From Bacillota bacterium (GTDB taxonomy: Bacteria > Bacillota > UBA4882 > UBA8346), in NCBI GenBank assembly GCA_029553165.1, contig JAKPCT010000270.1, positions 1-64,000 on the forward strand: a stretch of 64,000 nucleotides of DNA, in the 5' to 3' direction. A program made the translations under genes and the position numbers. The notes below the pieces were generated by a model, which worked only from the letters and a program-made list of their open reading frames with translations, was not told the DNA's origin and did no database searches. Shown here one piece after another: positions 43,713 to 53,521 of the stretch. Position 1 is the stretch's first letter. Every line of letters starts with the position of its first letter.

Positions 43713-44600
43713 GGGGACGGTTCTTTGACTTAAAATTCTTCTAATGGTATAATATTCCATGGAAAGAGAGGGGGATAATATGCCACGGACAAGCAGAAAG
43801 CTAAGTGCCAGTAAGATCTATCATGTTATGATCCGGGGCAATGAACGGAAAGCTCTTTTCCATGACGATGAAGACCGAGCGTGGTTTATCAGTATGTTGC
43901 TTTCGAAAAAAAGGAAATTCAAGTTTATCCTCTATGCCTATTGTCTAATGGATAACCATGTTCACCTAGTCATTAATGAAGGAGGAGATCAGATTTCTCG
44001 GATTATGAAAGGGATCCAGGTAAGCTATGCTTATTATTTTAATAAGAAATATGCGCGAGTTGGTCACCTATTTCAAGATCGATTCAGAAGTGAAGTGATC
44101 GAAAATGATCGATATTTACTGGCAACAATTCGTTATGTCCACCAAAATCCGGTTAAAGCTGGAATGATAAAGCACCCGAGCGAATATTTATGGAGCAGTT
44201 ATAATCATTATCTTGGCAATAATAAGCAATACACCAAGGACATGATTGACTTAAAGCCGATTTTATTAATGTTTTCGCAAGAAAAAGGACAGGCTCTGCA
44301 GATTTTTGTGGATTTTTCAAATCAGACCATCGAAGATACATTTATCGAATATCAAGAAGAGCAACAACTTGATAAAGAGATAACGTCAGAAAACCAAGCT
44401 AAACGATACATCGATGATTTTCTCATCACAAGAAATGTTAAACTGGAAGAATTGTCGAGCCAGGCAAATAAGTTAATTCGTAATGAGTTGATACGGGAGT
44501 TAAAGTGCAAGTCAAATTTGTCAAATCGCCAAATAGCAACTATTCTTGGAGTAAATCGGAATGTAGTGCAAAGATTGAAATGAGTCAAAGAACCGTCCCC
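43713..44600 (+). mobile_element. RAYT element with 18-bp terminal inverted repeats
   Basis: GGGGACGGTTCTTTGACT at 43713-43730 is repeated in perfect inverse at 44583-44600, bracketing one transposase gene. The left repeat supplies a TTGACT -35 box that stands 17 bases from TATAAT (43748-43753), so the element carries its own promoter. The right repeat provides the last codons and stop of the convergent exporter gene. An internally shortened copy of the same terminal motif is at 35198. Confidence 0.85.
43780..44583 (+). CDS. REP-associated tyrosine transposase (Y1/HUH, IS200-like)
   Basis: ATG 43780 (MPRTSRKLSASKIYH) follows AGAGAGGGGGATAAT. 267 residues. The HUH metal motif is in CLMDNHVHLVINEGG and the catalytic Tyr in IRYVHQNPVKAGM. 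The N-terminal IYHVMIRGNERKALFHDDED is typical of the RAYT family. The C-terminus adds an HTH-like segment (LSNRQIATILGVNRNVVQRLK), as in many Firmicute members. RAYTs process REP hairpins; here the terminal inverted repeat is the likely target. Confidence 0.93.
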   Translation: MPRTSRKLSASKIYHVMIRGNERKALFHDDEDRAWFISMLLSKKRKFKFILYAYCLMDNHVHLVINEGGDQISRIMKGIQVSYAYYFNKKYARVGHLFQDRFRSEVIENDRYLLATIRYVHQNPVKAGMIKHPSEYLWSSYNHYLGNNKQYTKDMIDLKPILLMFSQEKGQALQIFVDFSNQTIEDTFIEYQEEQQLDKEITSENQAKRYIDDFLITRNVKLEELSSQANKLIRNELIRELKCKSNLSNRQIATILGVNRNVVQRLK

Positions 44601-45691
44601 TTGACTCTGGCCTCGATCTTCGCGGCCAACCCGGCATTCACTTCTCTTACTTGGCTAAGGTATGACTCCACATTCTCAAACTTGCTTAACGGTTGACCAA
44701 GGAGAATCGTCTCCATCTGATCTTTGATGAGGTGCGCATTGGTTAAGCTCTTTTCATCCTGAATTGTGCCAAGCAACCAAAGAGTATCCACCAGACAATC
44801 CACAACTTTCTCTTCCGCGAAGGGCTTTTTCTCATAATTCGCCACAGTTGACTGCTCTTGCCACGCTTGGTCGGCCAAGGCCGACCGGACGATCTCTTTT
44901 GATCCTCCAACCGCGCACCGGTTTCCCTGACAAACACTGCAATCCAAGCAAATTGTATCCAGATCCTCTTTCAGATGGAGGTAATAGTCATGCAACAGTT
45001 TTGCCCTGGTGACTAAGGCCGACTGGACTCCCGCCCGTCTTTGGATAATCAATGAACGGACCATGTAAAATAAGGCTAAAGCTAAAATAATGAGACAGGG
45101 CAGTACAATATTCACCCGTAAAAATCGGGCCGGTATTGTTTGAGACAACTTCTGCAGTCCGAAAAACATGAAGATGGAAGCAGCCAGAAACTTGATGCCC
45201 AGTTCCGGAATCTTACCGCCTAACTTTTTGCCAACAATAATACCCAAAGTACCTGTAGCGATCATCGCAGAAACCGTTCCAGCCAGGACCAGCAACGGAA
45301 ACCTTGCATCCGTCGCTAAAGTAATCGCTGTCAATTGGGTCTTATCCCCAAGTTCACCTAAGAAGAAAGCAAGCGCAACCGTGGCGATTGGCCCCAATTG
45401 CATTTTTGGCTCTTCATCTTCCTCCGCGCCATCAGGCTTGAGAGTCCAAAGGGCAAAGCCAACAAAAGCCACGCCGGCAATGATCTGGATCGTACCGAGT
45501 GGGACCATACGGGACAAATAGCTGCCTAAAGCAACTGCCAGACCATGGTTGAGCAAGATGCCCACTCCCATCCCGAGCAGTACTTTTTTAATCGGAAACT
45601 TGGTGGCAAAGGCCATGGCGAGAATTTGGGTCTTGTCCCCCATTTCGGCAATGAAGATCAATAAAAATGCCCTAATCATCTCTTGGATCAT
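44585..45691 (-). CDS. GDT1/TMEM165-family (UPF0016) cation exporter with C-terminal extension
   Basis: Two copies of the family motif are visible: IFIAEMGDKTQILAMAFATK and FFLGELGDKTQLTAITLATD, in a six-helix membrane core (residues 1-210). Such proteins export Mn2+ or Ca2+. A soluble tail of about 150 residues follows with Cys motifs (CLDCSVCQGNRCAVGG), not part of the standard family. The last residues (VKGTVL, stop) come from the end of the adjacent RAYT element, so the original C-terminus was altered by insertion. A yybP-ykoY leader supports Mn2+ export. Confidence 0.88.
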   Translation of the reverse strand: MIQEMIRAFLLIFIAEMGDKTQILAMAFATKFPIKKVLLGMGVGILLNHGLAVALGSYLSRMVPLGTIQIIAGVAFVGFALWTLKPDGAEEDEEPKMQLGPIATVALAFFLGELGDKTQLTAITLATDARFPLLVLAGTVSAMIATGTLGIIVGKKLGGKIPELGIKFLAASIFMFFGLQKLSQTIPARFLRVNIVLPCLIILALALFYMVRSLIIQRRAGVQSALVTRAKLLHDYYLHLKEDLDTICLDCSVCQGNRCAVGGSKEIVRSALADQAWQEQSTVANYEKKPFAEEKVVDCLVDTLWLLGTIQDEKSLTNAHLIKDQMETILLGQPLSKFENVESYLSQVREVNAGLAAKIEARVKGTVL

Positions 45692-45750
45692 GACAAGTCT
45701 CCCTTTTCATGTATTTTTTCCAATGAGCGAATAAATTAAGCTTCTTCAAT

Positions 45751-45898
45751 AAAAAAGACTTTTAGATTATCAGGCGTGGTCCGATAATCTAAAAGTCTCG
45801 CTATCTTTAATAATGAATATTAAAGCAGATAAGACCAGGATCGCTCCAGTATGTTGATCTTATCTTGGTTTCCCACAGCTACTCCCCTTTAGAATCGA
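45751..45898 (-). promoter_or_regulatory. yybP-ykoY (Mn2+) riboswitch with terminator
   Basis: On the minus strand AAAGGGGAGTAGC near 45890-45878 is the conserved 5' core of the yybP-ykoY class. The GCGAGACT-type 3' portion near 45790 runs into a strong terminator: AGACTTTTAGATTATC (45798-45783) pairs with GATAATCTAAAAGTCT, followed by TTTTTT. Mn2+ binding normally prevents termination and turns on exporter genes, which matches the GDT1-type gene 60 bases downstream. Confidence 0.85.
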
Positions 45899-45980
45899 TG
45901 TTATTTTATCAAGCCATAAAATCTTTGTCAATCTCTTGGTATAGGAAAACACCCTCAAATTGGGATGTTTTTAGTTTCGG

Positions 45981-46628
45981 TTATTTAATGAATCGAACTT
46001 TTTGCTCCATTGGACTTCTGGTGGAACCACCGGTAGTAGTATCAACGGACTTGTCGTTATGGCCGATTAAGAGTACGGCTACATTGCTATATCCTTTAGG
46101 GATTTGCAGTAATTGGTCAAAATCCGCTTTCTTGGCACCGTTTAAGACAATTGTTGGTGACGAAACAATCTTAGTGCCATAACCTAATGAAAGTGCGGCA
46201 ATCGACATTGCTTCCGTTGCCAGACCACAGTCAAAGGAGTCGCTGGGCAGGTTATTGGTACCGTAAACAAAGATCGCTACCGTTGCATCAGCAAGGCCCA
46301 GTTTGCGTGGCGATGCCGGAGCACCTTTAGGCATACCCGCAAGCATTGCTTCATTAATCTGGTTTAAGATTTTTTTGTTCGTAACCACACTAAAATGCCA
46401 CGGTTGGCTGTTTCTGGCACTCGGCGCATTCAGACCGGCCAACAGGATCTGCCTGATGTGGCCTTCGCTGATTGGCTCTGCGGTAAACTTCGTTGCCGTC
46501 TTTGCAGTCGTCAATATTTCCAGGGTACTTTGTTGCTTGGGAGCAGCAGCGATTGGGGATTCATTGTGGAAAATAACATTAAAATGGCCAAAAAGCAAAG
46601 CACAGCAGAAGACAAATAAGTCTAACAA
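45981..46628 (-). CDS. Nitroreductase-family protein with signal peptide, 5' end probably frameshifted
   Basis: The body is a nitroreductase fold: LAGLNAPSARNSQPWHFSVV, FDCGLATEAMSIAALSLGYG and IPKGYSNVAVLLIGHND, an FMN-dependent reductase that appears exported. The strong ribosome site GAGGTGAATTGG precedes ATG 46646, whose frame gives MRRIVRLICLLLCFAF and then stops. Removing one T from the TTTTT run near 46597 joins that signal peptide to the body. As written, translation would have to start at a poor TTG (46628). This is either a recent frameshift or a sequence error. Confidence 0.7.
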   Translation of the reverse strand: MLDLFVFCCALLFGHFNVIFHNESPIAAAPKQQSTLEILTTAKTATKFTAEPISEGHIRQILLAGLNAPSARNSQPWHFSVVTNKKILNQINEAMLAGMPKGAPASPRKLGLADATVAIFVYGTNNLPSDSFDCGLATEAMSIAALSLGYGTKIVSSPTIVLNGAKKADFDQLLQIPKGYSNVAVLLIGHNDKSVDTTTGGSTRSPMEQKVRFIK

Positions 46629-46777
46629 TTCTTCTCATCCAATTCACCTCATATAATTGATTTATAATAAATTTCGGTGATTGCCCTCTCAATCTTAACC
46701 ATTGCAATTTGAATCTTTTGTAAATAAAAACAACACGTTAAAACATAATTAGGCATAATCACTTCTTTTTAATCCGG

Positions 46778-47629
46778 TTAATTGATCATAAATAAAATAC
46801 CAAGCGTATTTGGGCCACAGTGAGAGGAGATGGTGCATCCGGCTCGGGTAACCAAGATTTCTTTAAAATCAGCGATCTCCTCAATAGTTTTTCGGACCAG
46901 GTCAATGTTTTCGGGAGATGTACCCGAATGGGTAATAAAAATCCTGTCACATTTTAAATCAGTTTGCGCAATTAGTTTATCCCGCGTATATTGTTGTAGG
47001 ACCCTGGCCAAAGTACCCCGGTATTTTTTGCCTACCTTCATCTTCCCACTGGAATTGTCAACATCAATACAAGGTTTAATATTTAGTAAATTGGCACCTA
47101 ATGCGGACAATGCGGAACATCGGCCACCTTCATAGAGGTAGGTAAGATTGTCAATTATAAAACTCGTCTGGACTTTTGCCTTTAAAGCGTTGACCTCCTG
47201 ATAGATTTGGGCTGCCGCCATTCCCTTGGCGATCCGTTCAGCGGCTTCGATGACCAGAAGCCCTATTCCTGTAGAGAGATTACCGGAATCAATTGGATAG
47301 ACATTGCCAAGTTCTTCTGCTGCGATACAGCAATTTTGAAATGAAGAAGATATTCCGGAACCAAGGCTAAGATGAATCACTTCAAAGCCCTCATCCGTCC
47401 ACTTTTTAAAATAATTAACATATTCTAAAAAATTAGGTGCTGATGTTTTCGGCAAAATATGTCGCTTTTCATAGATATCATAAATGTCATCTGGTGTAAT
47501 ATCTACCCCATCCTTGTACTGTTTGTCGCCAAAATTGATATGAAGCGGCAGGCAATTAACTGCATACTTTTCCTTTAAAGTATCATCAAGGTCGCAAGTA
47601 CTATCGGCACTTAGAATGATTTTTTTCAA
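46778..47629 (-). CDS. DegV-family fatty-acid-binding protein
   Basis: 283 residues. Start TTG 47629 lies about 10 bases after GGGAGGTAGAA. DegV features: SADSTCDLDDTLKEKY, LPLHINFGDKQYKDGVDIT, KTSAPNFLEY with the Ser region that binds the fatty-acid carboxylate, LSLGSGISSSFQ, and the GGRCSALSALGANLLNIKP loop. DegV/FakB-type proteins hand fatty acids to FakA kinase; no fakA is nearby. Single leftward gene. Confidence 0.92.
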   Translation of the reverse strand: MKKIILSADSTCDLDDTLKEKYAVNCLPLHINFGDKQYKDGVDITPDDIYDIYEKRHILPKTSAPNFLEYVNYFKKWTDEGFEVIHLSLGSGISSSFQNCCIAAEELGNVYPIDSGNLSTGIGLLVIEAAERIAKGMAAAQIYQEVNALKAKVQTSFIIDNLTYLYEGGRCSALSALGANLLNIKPCIDVDNSSGKMKVGKKYRGTLARVLQQYTRDKLIAQTDLKCDRIFITHSGTSPENIDLVRKTIEEIADFKEILVTRAGCTISSHCGPNTLGILFMIN

Positions 47630-47900
47630 TCAATTCTACCTCCCTTTATAAAGATATCCTGGTTGGTGGATATTTTAATAAATTCATAGTAATCATTGCG
47701 TACTGATACAGATACGGGCGTTTTCCAATACTTCATGATAAGCTTTGATATTTCTCCATCTTGCGTTACCTTACTTCAAAATGATAAGCCGGAATGAGGC
47801 GACCACATTCCCATAGTTTTAATCTTCAATACAGTTACATAAAAATCCTATTAGCTATTGTAAATAACCGGATCAAAATCCCGCTAATTTTTTCGTAGTT

Positions 47901-49295
47901 TTATCTTGTATCTTCAGTCTTGTAATCTCCAATTGTGTTGTTCAGGGTAAAAGCCTTCTGTTGTTTCCAAAAAGGGATAAACAGAATAATAGCAATCAAC
48001 ATCGCACCCAAATCGGAAATCGGGGTTGCCCAGGTAATCCCGTTAATACCAATAAACCGGGCCATCAAGATCATTATCGGAACGTCCAGCCCTCCTTTGC
48101 GAAACAGTGATAAAACCATTGGCTGAACCTTCTTGCCGACTGACTGAAAGATCGTGATGATAATCATTGTAATTGAAATGCAGGGACCGGTAATACACAT
48201 AATCCGCTGAAACAGCTGCCCGTAACGGACGGTTTCCGGATCTTTGATAAAAGCCTTGACAATCGGCCCAGCTCCGGTAAACAGCAAGATTGTCCCCACA
48301 CCCGACACCAGCAGGCTGATTCCAAAAGTAGTCTTAATAACCGCCCGCATCCGCTGATAATTCCTGGCAGCATAATTGTAACCAATCAATGGCAAGACTC
48401 CCTGGGAAATACCTATTGCAATGGCAAAGACCAGCACATCGATCTTCTTGGCAATCCCGATTCCGGCCATTGCTTCATTGGAGTAAGAGGCGATCAAGAC
48501 ATTCAGCACAACATTTGAGAGGACGCCCATCAAGTTCATCATCCAACTGGGAAGCCCCACAAAGAAGACTTCCGACGGGATTCGTTGCTTCAACGTAAAA
48601 TACTTGGGGTTAAGCGAGATCACACTGATCTTGCGTCTCCGGTAAATCAGGATCAGAAAGTAAGCCGTAGCGCAGAGATTAGAAAGCATCGTGGCGATCG
48701 CTGCTCCGACAATCTCCAGTTTTAATCCTGAGATAAAGATCGGGTCGAGAATGATGTTTAGGACTCCTCCCAAAATCACTCCAAAACTTGCCTGTCTCGA
48801 ATAGCCCTCCGCCCGGACCAAATGTGCAAATTCAGAATTGAGGACGGTCGGGATGGCACCGATTATTACAGTCCAGAACACATACTGGTAACAATACTCA
48901 TAGGTACCCACATTGGCCCCGATCGCCGGCAGGAGCGCATACCGAAACAACAATAAGAAAATACCATACAGAAATGAAACCATAATCGTCATCCAGATGC
49001 TGAAAGCAGCCGTCTTCCTCGCCTTCTCCCGGTCGCCTGCCCCCAGACTGCGCGAAATCAAACTGGAAGCGCCAATACCAAAAAGATTGGCAATCCCGCC
49101 AAGAAAAATGAGGAGCGGCATCGCCAACGAAGCTGCCGCCACCTGATTGGGGTCGTTCAACTGCCCGATAAAGAAAGTATCAGCCATATTGTAGACAACA
49201 GTGATTAACTGGCTGATGACTGTCGGCACCATTAGGGCAAGCACCGCCTTAACTACCGGCGCAGACAAAAAGAGTTCCTCACGCTCTTCGTTCAT
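47901..49295 (-). CDS. MATE-family efflux transporter
   Basis: ATG 49295 follows TTAGGAGGAAATATT. About 464 residues, 12 predicted helices, with the MATE patterns VYNMADTFFIGQLNDPNQVA, GIGASSLISRSLGAGDREKA and ISQGVLPLIGYNYAARNYQR. It is last in a leftward operon (MarR, two ABC exporter halves, MATE), 14 bases after the second ABC gene. Together they look like a MarR-controlled multidrug resistance unit. Confidence 0.9.
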   Translation of the reverse strand: MNEEREELFLSAPVVKAVLALMVPTVISQLITVVYNMADTFFIGQLNDPNQVAAASLAMPLLIFLGGIANLFGIGASSLISRSLGAGDREKARKTAAFSIWMTIMVSFLYGIFLLLFRYALLPAIGANVGTYEYCYQYVFWTVIIGAIPTVLNSEFAHLVRAEGYSRQASFGVILGGVLNIILDPIFISGLKLEIVGAAIATMLSNLCATAYFLILIYRRRKISVISLNPKYFTLKQRIPSEVFFVGLPSWMMNLMGVLSNVVLNVLIASYSNEAMAGIGIAKKIDVLVFAIAIGISQGVLPLIGYNYAARNYQRMRAVIKTTFGISLLVSGVGTILLFTGAGPIVKAFIKDPETVRYGQLFQRIMCITGPCISITMIIITIFQSVGKKVQPMVLSLFRKGGLDVPIMILMARFIGINGITWATPISDLGAMLIAIILFIPFWKQQKAFTLNNTIGDYKTEDTR

Positions 49296-49308
49296 CAAAT
49301 ATTTCCTC

Positions 49309-51279
49309 CTAATCCAGCTCTACTGCACCGGTATAAAGCTGATAGTATCTTCCTCGCAGCGCTAACAGTTCTTCATGGGTACCCTGCTCGATGATTTCAC
49401 CATGTTCCAAGACGATAATCTGATCCGCATTACGGACTGTTGACAGCCGGTGGGCGATGACAAAAGTCGTCCGGTCCTTCATCAGTTGGTCCATCCCCCG
49501 TTCAATGTGCTTTTCTGTCCGCGTATCAACCGAACTGGTCGCCTCATCAAGGATCAGGATCGGCGCTTTGGAGATCGCTGCCCGTGCAATATTCAACAGC
49601 TGTCGCTCACCCTGGCTCAAATTGGCGCCATCTCCTTCCAGTACCGTATCATATCCCTGCGGTAATCGTTCGATAAAGGAATGTGCCCAAGCCACCTTCG
49701 CGGCAGTTACTACTTCGTCATCGGTCGCATCAAGCCGCCCGTAGCGGATATTCTCCCGGACAGTCCCAGAGAACAGGTGAGTGTCCTGAAGGACCATCGC
49801 GATATTGCCTCGCAGCGAATCCTTCCCGATCTGCTTAATATCGATCCAGTCAATCAGGATCTGTCCCGATTCGACCTCATAAAAGCGGTTGATCAAATTG
49901 GTAATCGTGGTCTTACCGGCACCGGTCGATCCAACAAAGGCAATCTTTTGTCCCGGTTGGGCATGGACATTAATCTTTTTAAGGATGGTCTTCTCAGGTA
50001 TATAACCAAAGGTTACGTCTTTCAGTGTCACTTCTCCTTTTACCATACGTGCTCCAGTGACCGGATTGGTTGCTGCGCTGATCGCAATTACATCGGTCGG
50101 ATCAGCCGTTTCTGGGGTCTCATCCATCACTTCGAAAACACGTTCTGCCCCTGCCAAGGCCGAGAAGATGACATTCATATGCATTGATAATTCCATAATC
50201 GGTCTGGAAAAATGTCGTGAATAATTCGTAAAAATAGTCAGGCCACCAAGATCAAAATTAGCGGTAAGGCAGAGAATCCCACCGATCGCCGCTGATAACG
50301 AATAACTGATCTGGCTTAAATTCCCCATCACCGGCCCCATAATTCCACCAAAAAATTGGGCCTTAATTTGCTTTTGGCGCAAATTATCGCTTAAAAATTG
50401 AAACTCTTCAACCGTCCTCGTTTCATGGCAAAAGACCTTGATTACCTTCTGCCCGGTAACCATCTCTTCAATATAGCCATTGACCGCACCCAAGGCCTGC
50501 TGTTGTGCTTTGTAATATTTCCGGCTTTGTTTGCCAATCAATCCGCCGGCACAAAATAATAGTGGTACCGTAATCACAATCACCATGGCAAGAATCCAAT
50601 TGGTAACAAACATCAGGATGATCGTCCCAACCAGGGTAAGCACGCCAGAAAAAATCTGCGGTAAAGTATTATTGAGCATCTCACCGACGGATTCAAGGTC
50701 ATTGGTAAAACGGCTCATGAGGTCACCATGGGTATGGGTATCATGATACTTCAACGGCAGCTTCTGGATCTTACCGAACAATTCTTCCCTGATTCGGATT
50801 AAGGAATTTTGCGAGACACCGATCATGATTTTTTGCTGCAGATAAGTACAGATGACACCGACTGAATAAATCCCTGCCATCAACAATATCCCCAGCAGCA
50901 GATTGTTCAATTTTACGGTAAGCGAAGCTTCAGCTACCAGATTATTAATGATCGGCCGCAACAGATAGCTACCACCCAAAGACGACAAGGTACTTAGCAA
51001 GACAAAGCCAAAAACAACCGGGAGCTTAACCTTGTCTCGTCCGATATAAGCCAACAACCTGTTAATAGTTGCGCCAGCGTTTTTAGGTTTACCGCCACCA
51101 ATGGCGCCTTGACCTCGCGGCCCACCTGGTCCGCCAAACCCTCCAGGGCCACCAAAACCACCAGGGCGCTTCTTTAGTTTGCCTGCTTTAATCCTCCCAG
51201 GACCACCGAAAGAATTTTCAGGGTCACTTCCATAGCGGCGCAATAATTCTTCCTTACGTCCTTCACTTAACCGACTCAT
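49309..51279 (-). CDS. ABC exporter half-transporter (membrane-ATPase fusion) with Gly-rich N-terminus
   Basis: 656 residues. The first 75 are rich in Gly/Pro/Arg (FGGPGGFGGPGGPRGQG), a cytosolic extension often seen on the second subunit of heterodimeric LmrCD/BmrCD-type exporters. Six membrane helices follow, then a nucleotide-binding domain with Walker A VGSTGAGKTTI, signature LSQGERQLLNIARA (Q at the second position) and Walker B ILILDEATSSVD. The start overlaps the previous gene by 4 bases (ATGA). It likely pairs with the 51276 gene product. Confidence 0.92.
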   Translation of the reverse strand: MSRLSEGRKEELLRRYGSDPENSFGGPGRIKAGKLKKRPGGFGGPGGFGGPGGPRGQGAIGGGKPKNAGATINRLLAYIGRDKVKLPVVFGFVLLSTLSSLGGSYLLRPIINNLVAEASLTVKLNNLLLGILLMAGIYSVGVICTYLQQKIMIGVSQNSLIRIREELFGKIQKLPLKYHDTHTHGDLMSRFTNDLESVGEMLNNTLPQIFSGVLTLVGTIILMFVTNWILAMVIVITVPLLFCAGGLIGKQSRKYYKAQQQALGAVNGYIEEMVTGQKVIKVFCHETRTVEEFQFLSDNLRQKQIKAQFFGGIMGPVMGNLSQISYSLSAAIGGILCLTANFDLGGLTIFTNYSRHFSRPIMELSMHMNVIFSALAGAERVFEVMDETPETADPTDVIAISAATNPVTGARMVKGEVTLKDVTFGYIPEKTILKKINVHAQPGQKIAFVGSTGAGKTTITNLINRFYEVESGQILIDWIDIKQIGKDSLRGNIAMVLQDTHLFSGTVRENIRYGRLDATDDEVVTAAKVAWAHSFIERLPQGYDTVLEGDGANLSQGERQLLNIARAAISKAPILILDEATSSVDTRTEKHIERGMDQLMKDRTTFVIAHRLSTVRNADQIIVLEHGEIIEQGTHEELLALRGRYYQLYTGAVELD

Positions 51280-53015
51280 GATGCTGTCACCTTCTTATCC
51301 ATCTGCGAGTAATAAATCTCGGTATATGCTTCACAGCTTTGCAGTAATTCGCTATGGGAACCGATACCGACAATCTTGCCGTCATCGATGACAACAATCT
51401 TATCCGCATCAATAACCGAAGAGATCCTTTGAGCAATAATGATCTTCGTTGTCCCTGGCAGTTCATTTTTGAAACCTGCCCTGATCTTAGCTTCAGTTGC
51501 CGTATCGACTGCACTGGTACTGTCATCAAGGATCAGGACCTTCGGTCGCTTCAACAAGGTTCTGGCAATACACAAGCGTTGTTTCTGTCCGCCGGAAACA
51601 TTGACTCCGCCCTGGCCAAGTTCAGTCCCATAACCTTCATTAAACGAAGTGATAAAACCATGAGCCTGGGCAATCTCTGCAAACTGATAAACGGTATTGT
51701 CATCTGCAGCTTCATCGCCCCACTTCAGATTCTCAATGATACTTCCTGCGAATAAGACATTCTTCTGCAGCACGATACCAACCCCGCTCCGGAGATTGTA
51801 TAGTGAAAAATCCTTCACATTGACATCATCAACCAGGACCTCGCCCCGGTCAACATCGTATAATCTGGGGATCAACTGTACCAAACTCGACTTTCCGGAA
51901 CCGGTTGATCCGATAATCCCAACTGTTTCTCCCGGCTCAATCACCAGGTTGATATCCTCAAGGACCCACTTTTCATTGTTTTTATAGTATTTAAAGTAGA
52001 CATTGCGAAATTCGACCTTGCCAGCTTGAATCGTCAGATCTTTATTCGCAGCATAAGCGTCCGTCAAGTCAATCTCCGTACACAGGACTTCATCAATCCG
52101 CTTCGCAGAGGCGAACGCCCGGGAACTGTTTAAAATAATCATTGAGACAAACATTAGAGAAATCAGGATCTGTGCAACATAATTGACAAAAGCCGTCAAT
52201 ACCCCGGCAGACATACTACCTACAATCACCTGTTTGCCACCAAACCAGACCACCGCCAAGGTCGTCACATTCATCGCCAACATTACCGCCGGCATGGTAA
52301 AGATAACAACCTTTAAAGCATTAATCGTGCTCTCTTTCAAATCACGGTTGGCTTGGGAAAACTTATCCTGTTCATAGCCCTCCCTGACAAAGGACTTGAC
52401 AACCCTAATGTTAATTAAATTCTCCTGGGTGACAGTATTCAGCGCATCCAGCTTCTGCTGCATCAATTTAAAGCGCGGGAACGCAAGCTTCATAATGAAA
52501 TAGATCGCCAACGCCAAAAGGGGAATAATGTTGAAAATTACCAAAGCCAGCTTCAAGTTTAAGATAAAAGCCATAATCAGCGCCCCAATCAGCATTCCGG
52601 GGGCTCTTAAAGCCAACCTTAACATCATCTGGAGCATATTCTGTACCTGGGTAATATCATTGGTTAAGCGGGTAATCAACGAACCGGTACTGTATTGATC
52701 AATATTCTTAAAGGAAAACTCCTGAATCTTCCGGAACAGATCTTTCCGCAAATCATTGGCAAATCCCGAGGAGGCCTTAACCGCAAAATAAGCTCCTCCC
52801 ACGCCACCGGCCATCATGACCAGCGCTGTAATCACCATCGTGATCCCCATGGTGATAATATAGGAAATACCTCTGCCGCCAATAATACCCTGATCAATGA
52901 TTTCGCTCAATAACAGCGGCATTACCACTTCTCCGATAACCTCGACAATCATCAAAATCGGCCCGATGATAAACGCCGGCAGATATGGTTTGACATATTT
53001 CCAATAACGGTTCAT
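51276..53015 (-). CDS. ABC exporter half-transporter, partner subunit
   Basis: 579 residues: six membrane helices (1-300) and a C-terminal ATPase domain with Walker A IGSTGSGKSSLVQL, signature VSGGQKQRLCIARTLL and Walker B LILDDSTSAVD. The Asp in place of the catalytic Glu after Walker B (LDDSTS) marks it as the degenerate-site partner of a heterodimeric exporter. ATGA overlaps link it to both neighbours. Operon: MarR, this gene, second ABC, MATE. Confidence 0.92.
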   Translation of the reverse strand: MNRYWKYVKPYLPAFIIGPILMIVEVIGEVVMPLLLSEIIDQGIIGGRGISYIITMGITMVITALVMMAGGVGGAYFAVKASSGFANDLRKDLFRKIQEFSFKNIDQYSTGSLITRLTNDITQVQNMLQMMLRLALRAPGMLIGALIMAFILNLKLALVIFNIIPLLALAIYFIMKLAFPRFKLMQQKLDALNTVTQENLINIRVVKSFVREGYEQDKFSQANRDLKESTINALKVVIFTMPAVMLAMNVTTLAVVWFGGKQVIVGSMSAGVLTAFVNYVAQILISLMFVSMIILNSSRAFASAKRIDEVLCTEIDLTDAYAANKDLTIQAGKVEFRNVYFKYYKNNEKWVLEDINLVIEPGETVGIIGSTGSGKSSLVQLIPRLYDVDRGEVLVDDVNVKDFSLYNLRSGVGIVLQKNVLFAGSIIENLKWGDEAADDNTVYQFAEIAQAHGFITSFNEGYGTELGQGGVNVSGGQKQRLCIARTLLKRPKVLILDDSTSAVDTATEAKIRAGFKNELPGTTKIIIAQRISSVIDADKIVVIDDGKIVGIGSHSELLQSCEAYTEIYYSQMDKKVTAS

Positions 53016-53488
53016 TGATTGATGTCCTTTCGTAGTTTGATTTCTTCTTCCATTTTAGAGAGATTGGCATCCAGCTTTTGAATTAACTGCGCCAAAGTAA
53101 CCTTCTCTTCCTCCGTAAACCCCTCAAACAACTCATGTTCGGTTGCCTCAAAGATCCGTTTACTCTGTTCGACAATCTGATTCCCTTTCGCGGTGATCGT
53201 AATCTGATTGAAGCGGTTATCCGCCTCATCCATCACCTTACGGATGTACCCACTCTTCTCCAACTTCTTGAGAGAAACGGCAATCGTTGCCGGAGAGATA
53301 TCCATCAACCGGGCAATATCCCTCTGGGAAGCATTGGGATTACGGGAGATCACCCTCAGCAACCGGAGCTGCGAATGATAAGCACCGGTTTCATCCAGAT
53401 AATACTGCATAATCTTCCGGTGTTTCATCGCAAAACTAATGATCTGATAAATAATTCCCTTACTGGATTTATCATTATTCTCCATCAT
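53012..53488 (-). CDS. MarR-family regulator of the exporter operon
   Basis: 158 residues with a MarR winged helix: LLRVISRNPNASQRDIARLM, ISPATIAVSLKKLEKSGYIR and the wing MDEADNRFNQITITAKGNQI. It overlaps the first ABC gene by 4 bases. Two TTAGC-type inverted repeats sit between its promoter and start codon, fitting autorepression released by a drug ligand. Ligand unknown. Confidence 0.92.
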   Translation of the reverse strand: MMENNDKSSKGIIYQIISFAMKHRKIMQYYLDETGAYHSQLRLLRVISRNPNASQRDIARLMDISPATIAVSLKKLEKSGYIRKVMDEADNRFNQITITAKGNQIVEQSKRIFEATEHELFEGFTEEEKVTLAQLIQKLDANLSKMEEEIKLRKDINQ

Positions 53489-53521
53489 TTTAATCTCTCA
53501 CCACCGGATAAAAAGTCTTTA

